Source: Aliiroseovarius halocynthiae
GTDB taxonomy: Bacteria > Pseudomonadota > Alphaproteobacteria > Rhodobacterales > Rhodobacteraceae
Direction of reading: 5' to 3'
NCBI RefSeq assembly: GCF_007004645.1
Contig: NZ_ML660022.1
Span: 108,775 to 172,774, forward strand
Length of the DNA: 64,000 nucleotides
Part shown: in pieces, positions 1 through 8,959 of the stretch
Numbering within the stretch: the first letter of the stretch is position 1
How the letters are laid out: each line of letters begins with the position of its first letter
The notes under the pieces: generated by a model
Seen by the model: only the letters and a program-made list of their open reading frames with translations
What the model was told of the DNA's origin: nothing
Databases searched by the model: none
Position numbers and translations under genes: made by a program

Positions 1-1
1 G

Positions 2-157
2 ATAGCAATCTATTCCGGCGACCGCCTTTACCTGCTTCTCAGACGTGCTGATCAGCCTGATCATGTGGTCTGTTTTGTTTCAAAAGGGCACACGAATGTC
101 GGTCTGGCCTTGGCCAAATCCACATCGAAAATGAATATGATTTCGGCTGCGGTCTAG
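2..157 (+). CDS. 3' end of an unidentified gene (partial)
   Basis: Frame 2 is open from the window edge and stops at TAG 155-157, giving 51 residues that begin IAIYSGDRLY and end MISAAV. The stop lies 14 bases before the next start on the same strand, so the gene is probably the preceding member of the operon that continues to 11.5 kb. The residues have a beta-strand-rich look but no motif I recognise. The product cannot be named from its tail; it could be another component of the kinase/dynamin system. Confidence 0.55.
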   Translation: MAIYSGDRLYLLLRRADQPDHVVCFVSKGHTNVGLALAKSTSKMNMISAAV

Positions 158-171
158 GCGGGAAACAGGTT

Positions 172-1068
172 ATGAACCAAGCAGATATCATCGACCGCCT
201 CGAGCAAATCGCCGAAGGCGCAATCGCAAGGCGCGGGCGTTCTATCGCGCTGAAGCAGGACACGGCGGACGCGCGCAGACACGCCGCGGTTGCCGGCCTG
301 CAGGCAACCATCTTGCCCCGTTTCGTGCGCTTTTCGAACGCGCAAAACGACTCGGCTACGCTGTCGGTCAACAACGGTCGCGTGGCTGAAATCACTGATG
401 TGACAATCAACGGGACCATAGAAAACCTTGCTGATGCGACGGCCCTACAGATAGCCGAGGTGCTGATGAAAGTTTGTACCAGAGAGGGCGTTGAGCTGGA
501 CAGCTCAGCCCCGAATGACGCGGATGATATCGCAACGAAGGGCATCTATGCCTCTGATATCAAAGCGGCTTTCGAAGAGATTTCGGTGGATGCTCCTGCG
601 GAAGAACAGGCGCCTGTCCAAGAAACGGCCACGCCGGAGGAGCCCCCGACTGTAGCGCCCCCCCCTCCGCCAGAACCCGAGGAATCCCCTGCAGAACCTG
701 AGAAAGCAGCTGGCAAATCGGTCTCGGGTCTTGCCGCCGACTTCTTTGCCAGCGTGACGAAAATCGGCGACCAGCGTGTATTGGTCGCGCACGATGACAA
801 ATCGGTGGCTGGTCCAGACGGAATACTGACGCAGAACATTGATGTGGTGCAACAACTGATGGATGACTTGTCCGCATGGGAAGACGATAGCGATCATGGA
901 GGCACCGCGCCTCAATTGGTGATAATGCGCTCCCAAAGCCAAGACATGCCAAGCCTGACAATTTGTCGAGATTCGGACGCGACAGCCATGACAGCACACC
1001 CTACCCGAAAGCTCGGTTCTGTTGTCCAATTGTGGAAAACTTTGACAACGCAACAAAAATCCAGCTGA
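172..1068 (+). CDS. Hypothetical protein with Pro/Glu-rich linker, first complete gene of the dynamin/kinase cluster
   Basis: This 298-residue protein has no signal peptide or membrane segment, so it is probably cytoplasmic. Residues 1 to about 135 look like a folded helix/strand domain. Residues about 140-180 are a Pro/Glu/Ala linker with a run of prolines. The C-terminal 115 residues form a second small domain (LAADFFASVTKIGDQRVLV and onward). I do not recognise either domain. The gene starts 14 bases after the preceding stop and lies 78 bases before the first dynamin-like gene, all on one strand, so co-expression is likely. Acidic proline-rich linkers also occur in the second GTPase, the kinase and the FHA protein of this locus, which suggests a shared assembly style. 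Function unknown. Confidence 0.75.
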   Translation: MNQADIIDRLEQIAEGAIARRGRSIALKQDTADARRHAAVAGLQATILPRFVRFSNAQNDSATLSVNNGRVAEITDVTINGTIENLADATALQIAEVLMKVCTREGVELDSSAPNDADDIATKGIYASDIKAAFEEISVDAPAEEQAPVQETATPEEPPTVAPPPPPEPEESPAEPEKAAGKSVSGLAADFFASVTKIGDQRVLVAHDDKSVAGPDGILTQNIDVVQQLMDDLSAWEDDSDHGGTAPQLVIMRSQSQDMPSLTICRDSDATAMTAHPTRKLGSVVQLWKTLTTQQKSS

Positions 1069-1146
1069 ATACGGCTATAGATTGAAATGTTGTTACGACC
1101 GCCTTGCGAGGTGAGATGCTTTGAAAAGTGATTTGGATGTCAATTG

Positions 1147-3183
1147 ATGGATGAGGCCCGTCGACAGGAATTAATTCGGATCGCCGAACAGATGGCGCAA
1201 ACGGCAAGCGATGACGCGCAGCCGTTCATCGCGCGTATTTTGACCGATTTGAAAGCCCTGAAGCCTAGCATAGCCTTTGTCGGCCAGATCAAGGCCGGCA
1301 AATCACGGTTGATTAACGGCTTTACTGGTCAGGCGAATTTCTTGCCATCAGACGTGAATCCGTGGACCACAGTGGTAACGGACATGCATTTCGGGCACCC
1401 CTCCGGCCGCGCCAAGGGCGGCGTCTTCCACTTCTTCGACAACGACCAGTGGCAGGCATTGCTGTCAGAAGGTGACGAAATTCGCGGTCTGCTACCCGAT
1501 AGTGAAGACGATTATAAACGCCAGATCATCGAAGAGCAGATCGAGGCGATGAAAACGCGCGCTAAGGCTCGGTTAGGTGAGCGCTATGAAGATCTGCTGG
1601 GCACGTCGCACGATCTGGAAGACATGACGCAAAGCGATTTGGCCCGTTATGTTAGCGCCGGAGCCGATCCCGAGGATGAGGGCGAGGAACGCGACGAGCA
1701 CACCGCGCCCTATTTCAGCGACCTGACCCGAAAGGCCGAGGTCTTTTTTGAACAGGGTCTGTTCCCCTTCCCGCTGACCGTCACCGACACTCCGGGTATC
1801 AACGACCCGCTCCTGATCCGGGAAGAGATCTCGCATCAATATTTGCGCAATTCGGATTTCTTCGTGGTTGTTATGTCGGCACACCAGGCGTTGTCGCAGG
1901 CCGACCTTAAACTGTTTCGCTTGATGCAGGCACTTGAGCTTGGCCAGATGGTTGTCTTCGTGAACCGCGTAGACGAGCTGAATCGCGGTGTCGAGGATGC
2001 TGTATCTGTGCATGCCGATGTGCGAGCTGGGCTTGAGCGAGCTCTGGGTAGCAGCCAGATGCCCGTCATCATGGGAAGCGCGCAATGGGCCCATTATGCG
2101 CTGACAGGCGAAAGTAACGGCATTGATCATGATCAGATTTTGGCCTGGCTGAAAGCGCACCCACAAAAGATGCAACGGTTTCTGGAGGAGATTGAGCGCC
2201 TGAAGAAAACACGGCCGGAAGGTGCTGCTGAAAGCGCCCTGCGCCTTGCGGCCATGATCGCGTCGGGCCTGCCGGATTTGCGCAGCCATGTGATCCGTGA
2301 AATCTCAGACGGGCCGCGTGCCGAACGCATTCACATTGCCGCGCAGCATCTGCGCAGTTTCGCCGCCAGCGAGCTGGAGCGCCGCCGTGTGCATCTGAAG
2401 CTGGTGGATGATGATGATGGTGACAACGATTTCGTGCAGATGGAAGACTCTATTCGTTCGCAGCTAAGTCAGATGATCATCGACGCCAAGGATCAACTGA
2501 ATACCCATGCCGAACAAAGCACCGAAGCATTGAGGCAAACACTGAATATTACGGTGCGCGATATGGTGTCGGACGTAGTTCAGGGTCGCGATGGCGTTTC
2601 GCCCTTGTTGGATCCCGGCGGCGCTACCGAACTTGATTTCAGCAACCTGCGCCTGTCGATGCGTAACCAGCTTCTGGAAGTGGCAAAGTCTCAGTGCCAA
2701 AGCATGTTGAACGAGCTATACACCGTTGACATGAAATCTAACGCGGCTCTTGTGGAACGCGGAAGCGAGGACGAAGACACGCCCCTCAGCGTGGATACAA
2801 GTGCACTGCGCTGGTACCGCCCGGACACCAGCGCTTTGACCCGTGGCATCACGGTTGAACTTCGCATCTCGTGGCTGGCGCGCCTGTTGAAACAACAATC
2901 CGTGGTCGCACGCGCTGAGCAAATGATCACCCGTGAGTTCCAGTCCATCGCATCTGATCTGGTGGATCGATTCCATTCCGACCTGGCAGAACGGCTCACG
3001 ACAGTCATCGATCACCACCTTGCAGTTCTGGCTACGCGCTTCGAAGAACTGACTGATGATGAAACCGCATCTAGACCTGATGCACATGCCGCATTAGAAA
3101 ACGCCAAGAGACTTTCAAATGAGCTGGAAGAGCTATTCGACGTGGGCGAAGAGCTTGAACAGCGACTCGAGGCGGCCACGTGA
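1147..3183 (+). CDS. Dynamin-like GTPase 1
   Basis: A large GTPase of the dynamin superfamily (678 residues from ATG 1147; a TTG just before it at 1144 is a less likely start). The P-loop GQIKAGKS is at residues 46-53, a G2 threonine lies in NPWTT, the G3 motif is DTPGIND (214-220) and the G4 motif is NRVD (273-276), a variant of N/TKxD. The G1-to-G3 gap is long, with an acidic helical insert. The C-terminal 350 residues are mainly helical, as expected for a dynamin stalk; no clear transmembrane paddle is visible. Its stop overlaps the start of a second GTPase by four bases. Bacterial dynamin-like proteins are often encoded as adjacent pairs that remodel membranes. A role in membrane remodelling here is inference. 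Confidence 0.85.
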   Translation: MDEARRQELIRIAEQMAQTASDDAQPFIARILTDLKALKPSIAFVGQIKAGKSRLINGFTGQANFLPSDVNPWTTVVTDMHFGHPSGRAKGGVFHFFDNDQWQALLSEGDEIRGLLPDSEDDYKRQIIEEQIEAMKTRAKARLGERYEDLLGTSHDLEDMTQSDLARYVSAGADPEDEGEERDEHTAPYFSDLTRKAEVFFEQGLFPFPLTVTDTPGINDPLLIREEISHQYLRNSDFFVVVMSAHQALSQADLKLFRLMQALELGQMVVFVNRVDELNRGVEDAVSVHADVRAGLERALGSSQMPVIMGSAQWAHYALTGESNGIDHDQILAWLKAHPQKMQRFLEEIERLKKTRPEGAAESALRLAAMIASGLPDLRSHVIREISDGPRAERIHIAAQHLRSFAASELERRRVHLKLVDDDDGDNDFVQMEDSIRSQLSQMIIDAKDQLNTHAEQSTEALRQTLNITVRDMVSDVVQGRDGVSPLLDPGGATELDFSNLRLSMRNQLLEVAKSQCQSMLNELYTVDMKSNAALVERGSEDEDTPLSVDTSALRWYRPDTSALTRGITVELRISWLARLLKQQSVVARAEQMITREFQSIASDLVDRFHSDLAERLTTVIDHHLAVLATRFEELTDDETASRPDAHAALENAKRLSNELEELFDVGEELEQRLEAAT

Positions 3184-4478
3184 TTAACTTTCCAGAAACA
3201 AACGAAGTGCTTGGAAATCTGAACGAGTTTCTTTCCAAGACAGAGGCCGCGCCCAGCTCGGCCCCGTTGGATGCAATGCGGGCACAAGCGCAGGCACATA
3301 TCGACCAGCTAGAAAGCGCCGTCACAATCGGTTTTGCCGGCGAGTTTGGCGCGGGTAAGTCCAGCTTAGCCAACATGCTAGCCGGCACCGACATCCTGCC
3401 CACAGGTCCGCAGCACCTGAAACTGCCCCTAGTCATCGTTAAGTATGCTGCAGAACCAGAAACCTCGGTCGGCTGGTGGGATAGGCCTGCGGATAGTACT
3501 CTTGGAATTGATTTGGAAAAGGCCGCCGAGCATTCACCGGATTTCATCTCGATTGGCCTTCCATCAGAGGCCCTGCAGGAGTTGGTTCTGTTTGATCTGC
3601 CGGGCGCGGGCGCGTTGGATGAAAGCTACAAGCAGACGCTCGAGCTGCTGAAGTTCGTCGATTGCGCGATTTGGTGCACCAACGGCACCAATCCCTGGCG
3701 CGAGACTGAACGCTTCCTATGGTCGCATGTCTCGCCCGACCTGCATGAAAACAGCTTGCTGGCTGTAACCCACACAGACCTACCGACCGTACAAGAAACA
3801 CTGGCACGCCTCGTTCCGCATTTGAAGCGCGACAGCGAAGGGATGTTTCAGGCCGTAGTACCAATCGCCACTCCCGTCGCTGCACAAGCCATGGCAAACG
3901 AACCCGAGCCGGATTTCGAGCTTTGGTCTTCTTGCGGTGGCGCTGATCTGGCGCAATGTGTTCTGGATCTGGCTGCCACGCACAAAGCGCGAGATCTAGA
4001 GAAAGCCAAGGCGGATTGGGAAGCAACACTCGCTCCTGCGCTTGTGGCGTTGGCTCCGACACAGGCCGCGACAGAGCCGGAACCTGAAGAAGCCCCTGCC
4101 CCCGCGCCAGAACCTCCCGCTGGATCCGCAAAGGCATCCCAAGCCGACACCGCCCCCCTTTCCAATGCACTCCTCGACGAATGGAAGAGCGAGATTCGCT
4201 CGCTGACAAACGAACTTCGCGCCTCGCCGGACATCGAACCGACCGAGCTATTGCGCTTGTGTCAGGAGCTGGTTGATGACTTCACCCAGAAGTTGGAACC
4301 TGGCAGCAGCGTCGATTCATCCGCCGATTGGATCGTGGGCGAATTTGAAAACGCTTCGGATCTATTGACGTTAATGCAGTTCGAGGACACGCCAAACGCA
4401 TCTGAAACTGTATTGAGCATCCTGACGCAGCTCACTGACAATCTGTCGTGGTCTGGAACGCGCGCAGATGACGGCTAG
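3180..4478 (+). CDS. Dynamin-like GTPase 2 (partner)
   Basis: Starts with GTG 3180 inside the stop of the preceding GTPase gene (GTGA overlap), so translation is probably coupled. The P-loop GEFGAGKS is at residues 54-61, G3 is DLPGAG (139-144) and a G4-like THTD is at 197-200. The protein is 432 residues, shorter than its neighbour. After the GTPase domain comes an Ala/Pro/Glu linker (about 290-325), then a short helical tail. The most likely role is a heterotypic partner of GTPase 1, as in paired bacterial dynamins. The shortened stalk suggests a regulator rather than a self-sufficient fission machine; that last point is inference. Confidence 0.82.
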   Translation: MINFPETNEVLGNLNEFLSKTEAAPSSAPLDAMRAQAQAHIDQLESAVTIGFAGEFGAGKSSLANMLAGTDILPTGPQHLKLPLVIVKYAAEPETSVGWWDRPADSTLGIDLEKAAEHSPDFISIGLPSEALQELVLFDLPGAGALDESYKQTLELLKFVDCAIWCTNGTNPWRETERFLWSHVSPDLHENSLLAVTHTDLPTVQETLARLVPHLKRDSEGMFQAVVPIATPVAAQAMANEPEPDFELWSSCGGADLAQCVLDLAATHKARDLEKAKADWEATLAPALVALAPTQAATEPEPEEAPAPAPEPPAGSAKASQADTAPLSNALLDEWKSEIRSLTNELRASPDIEPTELLRLCQELVDDFTQKLEPGSSVDSSADWIVGEFENASDLLTLMQFEDTPNASETVLSILTQLTDNLSWSGTRADDG

Positions 4479-4805
4479 TCAAGACTTATCCACAGAATCA
4501 CGTCAACCAAGCTAAGAATCATTCAGCCAACCGGGCACAAATTCTTTTCATCTTGTGTAATTGATCAAGGATTCTGTGCACGCAAACATATGGCGCACGC
4601 CTATATCTTCTCCGTTTGAGCAACAAAGCCACTACGCGGCCAGATTTGTCGCGTTGAGTCATAGCGAAGCCATGCGCCCGCCACAGTTTGGTCTCAATTC
4701 ATAAGTCTAACTTTCAGGCATCAGGGGTTGCATTTACCATCACAATAAAGGCCAAAAGGTCAGATGTATCCCTCGGTAGTAATTGAGACACGCAGGTAAG
4801 ACTAA
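4479..4805. other. 327-base gap before the kinase gene
   Basis: No plausible coding frame is seen. The stretch is more AT-rich than its neighbours and has no strong hairpin with a T-tract. It probably carries a promoter for the kinase-FHA-phosphatase-LysM run, which would make that run a separate transcript from the GTPase genes. No specific operator could be recognised. Confidence 0.4.
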
Positions 4806-6926
4806 ATGAGCCAGAATCAGGCCTCGGGGCACGATGTTGAAAACCCCCAAATTGAAGCCTTGCAGCCCGGTGAGAAATTGCTGCGCGGCCAGTACGAGAT
4901 TCTAAGCTTCCTGAACAATGGTGGTTTTGGCGTCACCTACCTTGCACGCGACAGTTTAGACCGGAATGTTGTCATTAAGGAATGCTTCCCAAGCGCGCTT
5001 TGCCGCCGCGATGGCAGCAAGGTTGAAGCTGTTGACCCAGCCTATGCGGAAGACCTGCGCTCGATCATTGATTTGTTCATTCAGGAAGCCCGCAACCACG
5101 CACGTCTTGTTCACCCGAACATTGTGAACGTGCATCAGGTTTTCGAGGACAATCAGACCGCCTATATCGCGATGGATCTAATCAACGGCGGCGACTTGCT
5201 GGATTATATTCAAGATGACCGCAACGACGCCTCGCCGGACTTTATTGTAAAAGTCACCGAGAAGATGCTGTCCGCTGTATCATTCATCCATGAAAACGGG
5301 ATGCTGCACCGCGACATCTCGCCCGACAACATCCTGATCGATGAGCATGGCGAACCTGTGCTGATCGACTTCGGCGCAGCCCGCGAACAGGCCGCAAACC
5401 GTTCCGCCGCCCTGCTGACTTTGCGTGTCATCAAAGACGGCTACTCGCCGCATGAATTTTATGCCCGTGGTGCCGATCAAGACGAAACCAGCGACCTGTA
5501 TGTGCTGGCAGCGACCCTGTATCACGCCATCAGCGGCGAGCGCCCGATCGACGGAAAATCGCGCTTGGACGCGTTCAACGCAGGCAGGGACGATCCCTAT
5601 GTTCCGCTTGCCGGTCGTTTCGCAGGATATCCCATCGGCTTCTTGGAAGCGCTGGACAAAGCGATGGAAGTTCACGTCGTCGACCGCGTGCAATCTGCGC
5701 TTGAATGGCTGCGCATGTTCCGTGGCCCGGCTGTTGTGTTCGAAGAGTTCGGCTATCGCCCCAGCTCGGTCATCGTGGCACTTGAACGCCCCGAAGATGA
5801 CACGCGGGTCAAAACCGAAAATGCAGAAGCTTTGGTCACCGCTCTGCTGGCCAGCGAAGAAGATGTCGCAACGGCTGCACAGTCCGAAGGCCTGACGTCT
5901 TCTGCTGACCCAGACGCTGAGTCCAGCGACGAACCAGCGGTTACGGTCGTTAAAAGCGGTTCGGGCGGCAGCAGCAAAGCCATCATCGGTATCGTTGCAC
6001 TTCTGGCGCTTGCCGCTGGTGGGTACTTCGCGTTTAGCGGATCGGGCAGCGACGGCGGAGAGACCGTCGAAGTTGCCGAGGTCACCCCGGCACCGGTTGC
6101 TCCGGCAGTTGCCGAAGAAGCCGAACCTGAAGTGGAAGCCGTCGCCGAACCTGAGCCTGTCGTAGAAGAGGCTGCCCCGGTTGCGGAAGAGGTGGTTGAA
6201 GAACCCGCCCTCGTCGAGGAAGAAGCGACCGAAACCGCCGCAGCTGAACCCGAGGCCGTTGCCGAAGAAACAGCTGAAGAGGCAGCTCCAGCACCTGTCA
6301 CCACCGATCCTGCAAACCTGCTGCAAAACCAGATCGCCTTTGGGCACTGGGATGTCGAGATCCCCTTCGCCACCAGCACGCGCCGCCTGTCGATTGGCCA
6401 AGCCGTTGCAATCACAGGAATTGACCCCAATCGTGACATGTCAATCATCGGTGACTGGGTGCGCCGTGGGGCAATCATATTCTCGGTCAACGGCAAGTCT
6501 GTTACTGACAGTGCAAGCTTCGCAACCCGCATTCTTAACGATGTAAAAGTGGACCCTGACGGCTATATCCGCGTCGCGGCGCGGTATCGTCCGGCGGGCA
6601 GCCCGCGCGCCCTGAACGGTCTTTTGGCTCTGCCTGCTATCCGATTCTTCGGGTTGGAAAATGGGCTTACCCTGACCGGGCACAATGCCGACAACGGCGA
6701 CTGGGCCCTACAGGTCACCCGTGTATCCGACGATTTTAAAGATGATCTGCGTGAAGGCGATATCTTGCTGTCCGAAAACGTAACTGGCCAGCAACTCAAC
6801 GCCATCGAAAGCCTTGACCGCGTTCTTGAAACCCTTGCCGCTGACGGTGTGTCTCAGGCACGCCTGACCGTGTTGCGTAACGGCGGCGAGGTTCAGGTTC
6901 CTATGCAACTTGCTGAGGAATCTTGA
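4806..6926 (+). CDS. Transmembrane Ser/Thr protein kinase with periplasmic PDZ-like domains
   Basis: A 706-residue Hanks-type kinase. The glycine loop NGGFGVTY is at 38-45, the ATP lysine at 58 (VIK), the catalytic HRD at 168-170 with Asn 175, and DFG at 188-190. GYSPHE (212-217) takes the place of the usual APE/PPE segment. One membrane helix lies at about 392-411. It is followed by a long Glu/Pro/Ala linker (about 420-500) and a C-terminal part with two PDZ-like segments (about 530-595 and 620-700, the first with VNGKSV and the second with GDILL). With one helix the kinase should face the cytoplasm and the PDZ part the periplasm. FHA and PP2C genes follow directly, so this looks like a phospho-switch that reads a periplasmic signal. 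It resembles PpkA-type kinases of type VI secretion, but no secretion genes are present. Confidence 0.88.
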   Translation: MSQNQASGHDVENPQIEALQPGEKLLRGQYEILSFLNNGGFGVTYLARDSLDRNVVIKECFPSALCRRDGSKVEAVDPAYAEDLRSIIDLFIQEARNHARLVHPNIVNVHQVFEDNQTAYIAMDLINGGDLLDYIQDDRNDASPDFIVKVTEKMLSAVSFIHENGMLHRDISPDNILIDEHGEPVLIDFGAAREQAANRSAALLTLRVIKDGYSPHEFYARGADQDETSDLYVLAATLYHAISGERPIDGKSRLDAFNAGRDDPYVPLAGRFAGYPIGFLEALDKAMEVHVVDRVQSALEWLRMFRGPAVVFEEFGYRPSSVIVALERPEDDTRVKTENAEALVTALLASEEDVATAAQSEGLTSSADPDAESSDEPAVTVVKSGSGGSSKAIIGIVALLALAAGGYFAFSGSGSDGGETVEVAEVTPAPVAPAVAEEAEPEVEAVAEPEPVVEEAAPVAEEVVEEPALVEEEATETAAAEPEAVAEETAEEAAPAPVTTDPANLLQNQIAFGHWDVEIPFATSTRRLSIGQAVAITGIDPNRDMSIIGDWVRRGAIIFSVNGKSVTDSASFATRILNDVKVDPDGYIRVAARYRPAGSPRALNGLLALPAIRFFGLENGLTLTGHNADNGDWALQVTRVSDDFKDDLREGDILLSENVTGQQLNAIESLDRVLETLAADGVSQARLTVLRNGGEVQVPMQLAEES

Positions 6927-7122
6927 TACGTATCATTCACTGACTGCCAGAATGTGTTCTCTGCGGGCCAGTTGGTTCCGGGCGGATGTTGGATCCGCTG
7001 CAGTGCTTAACAAGTATCTGAGTACCTGAAAACTTAACGTCTGGCTGGGTGAGATACCAGGTTGGGATGTCGATCACGTGCTGGGGTTGTACCCCAGTAA
7101 GCGAGTGAAAGGTGAAGTAGCT

Positions 7123-8136
7123 ATGTTCAAATATAAAAGTCCGCTCAGCCGGCTGCTTGAAGGTAACACAAAAACTGAAGATCAAGACGACGCTCTTGAG
7201 GAAGAGCGTAACGAAGCCGAAGAAGAGCCCATTGCGGATCTGAACGCTCTTCGTCAGGTTCTTGCGGGTGGCAATCAAGCTGCTGAAGCCAAAGAAGAAC
7301 CAGCCGAAATCACAGCGCCTGAACGCGCTGCGGTCGCCGAGGTCAAAGCCGAGGACATCACGCCTGTTACCGTTGAGGAAGACATTGCCGAAGTCGAAGC
7401 AACAGCTGCCCAGACCGAGGATGCAGGGGTCGACGTGATTGTAAACACGATCCTGGCAGAAGACGTTCCCAACTCGGCCGGGCCCAGCATCGCGCTGACC
7501 GAACCCACTGGGATCGCTGAAATCGCGCCGATCAAGGTCGAAGCCGCCCCGGCTGACGCCGAAATCGAACCGGAAGAGATTGCGGAGCCTGAGCCAGTTG
7601 CCGTGACCGAGCCCGTCGTCGAACCCGTTCCCGCCGCGACTCCTACGCAGGCACCTGCGGCTGAGGCTGAGGCGAAGATTGATCGCAGCGAACGCGTGAA
7701 GACCACCTTCCTGGGCTTTGAGCGCCCCGACGCACATGTACAGGACAGCATGGAAGCTGCACCTGTATCGAAGCGGGAAGTAGACCAGAACAGCTTCCCC
7801 GTAGGGTGGCTGGTCATCACCGAAGGTCCGGGGCGCGGCACCAGTTTTTCGCTGATTGAAGGCTTGGCTCAGCTTGGCCGCAATGACGACCAAGCCATCC
7901 AGCTTGACTTTGGTGACAATGGCATCTCGCGCGCGGGACACGCTGTTGTAGCCTATAACACTGAAGACCGAACCTGCTATCTGGGCCATGGAGGCAAAGC
8001 CAACTTGGTGCGCCTGAACGGCGGACCAGTCCTGAGCACCGTTCCCCTATCAAATGGTGACATGATCCGCATCAGCGACACGACGCTTCGGTTCGTAACG
8101 TTCTGCGGCGATAACTTTGACTGGCAGGACAAGTAA
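7123..8136 (+). CDS. FHA domain protein with acidic Ala/Glu/Pro linker
   Basis: The ATG at 7123 is chosen because AAAGGTG sits just upstream; a GTG at 7078 would add 15 residues. The protein (337 residues) starts with a basic stretch (MFKYKSPLSRLLEG). About 180 acidic, Ala/Glu/Pro-rich residues follow, and a C-terminal forkhead-associated domain covers roughly the last 110. The FHA core shows LGRNDDQ, the SRAGHA segment, LNGG and a LSNGDMIRI strand. FHA domains bind phosphothreonine, so this is the expected reader of the upstream kinase. It is soluble and cytoplasmic. The phosphatase gene starts three bases after its stop, which implies one transcript. The long flexible arm suggests a scaffold. 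Confidence 0.85.
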   Translation: MFKYKSPLSRLLEGNTKTEDQDDALEEERNEAEEEPIADLNALRQVLAGGNQAAEAKEEPAEITAPERAAVAEVKAEDITPVTVEEDIAEVEATAAQTEDAGVDVIVNTILAEDVPNSAGPSIALTEPTGIAEIAPIKVEAAPADAEIEPEEIAEPEPVAVTEPVVEPVPAATPTQAPAAEAEAKIDRSERVKTTFLGFERPDAHVQDSMEAAPVSKREVDQNSFPVGWLVITEGPGRGTSFSLIEGLAQLGRNDDQAIQLDFGDNGISRAGHAVVAYNTEDRTCYLGHGGKANLVRLNGGPVLSTVPLSNGDMIRISDTTLRFVTFCGDNFDWQDK

Positions 8137-8139
8137 ACT

Positions 8140-8925
8140 ATGCTGGCAAACCCTGCATATGACATTGCCCTTGTGGCAGATCAAGGCAAGCGGGACACGC
8201 AGGAAGACGCGATCGCAGCGCGCTTCTTTGATGACCTTGATGCAGGATATGTCGTTGTCGCGGATGGTATGGGTGGTCATGACGCTGGGGATGTTGCCTC
8301 GGCGCTTGTGAAGACCACCTGGCAATCTGAACTGGACGGTATTCTTGAAGGTGGAGACTGCAAAGACGGTCATGTGGTTGAACAGCTAAACCAGGTGGTT
8401 TTGCGTGCCAACGACGCCGTTGCCAACTATCTTGACGAAAATGGATCCGAACTTCGTATGGGCTCGACCCTTCTTGGTGTGCTTTTGCGTGGCAAGCGGT
8501 TGAACTGGGTCTCGGTTGGGGATTCCCCGCTTTACCTGTGTCGCAACGGGTTCATGATGCGGATAAACGAAGACCACTCGATGGCCCCGATGATCGACGC
8601 GCAGATATCGGACGGCACTCTGTCTGAGGAAGAGGCACGCACCCATCCCGATCGTAACCAGCTGACATCGGTCATTATGGGTGCGCCCGTACCCAAGCTG
8701 GATTGCCCCGAGACGGCCGTCGAACTGGCCAAAGGTGACGTGCTTTTGGCGGCCAGCGATGGGCTTCAGTATCTCGAAGATGATCAGATTCAATCGTTGG
8801 CCATCAGCTATCGTGATCAGCCAGCCCGCGACCTTGCTGTAGCGCTTGTACAAGCCCTGCGTGCGAAGGCGCATCCTGATCAGGACAACACAACGATCGC
8901 AGTCATCAAACCGTTAAATATCTGA
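8140..8925 (+). CDS. PP2C-family Ser/Thr phosphatase
   Basis: At 261 residues it is the normal length for a stand-alone bacterial PP2C. The metal-binding motifs are intact: RDTQEDA near residues 18-24, ADGMGGHDAG at 41-50, SVGDSPLYL, ASDGLQYL and the final DNTTIAVI. No membrane segment or signal peptide is present. It starts three bases after the FHA gene. It should reverse phosphorylation by the kinase encoded at 4806-6926, on the kinase itself, the FHA protein or the GTPases. The kinase/FHA/PP2C trio matches the PpkA/Fha/PppA logic of the type VI threonine phosphorylation pathway, here used in another setting. Confidence 0.9.
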   Translation: MLANPAYDIALVADQGKRDTQEDAIAARFFDDLDAGYVVVADGMGGHDAGDVASALVKTTWQSELDGILEGGDCKDGHVVEQLNQVVLRANDAVANYLDENGSELRMGSTLLGVLLRGKRLNWVSVGDSPLYLCRNGFMMRINEDHSMAPMIDAQISDGTLSEEEARTHPDRNQLTSVIMGAPVPKLDCPETAVELAKGDVLLAASDGLQYLEDDQIQSLAISYRDQPARDLAVALVQALRAKAHPDQDNTTIAVIKPLNI

Positions 8926-8959
8926 ACTAAAGAATCTATTCTGAGGAACCACAAGAACT

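Noticed and set aside
4806..8925. Part of a type VI secretion locus
   Set aside because: Kinase, FHA and PP2C match the T6SS phosphorylation set, but no sheath, baseplate, Hcp, VgrG or TssM gene is present in the window. Upstream sequence could still change this.
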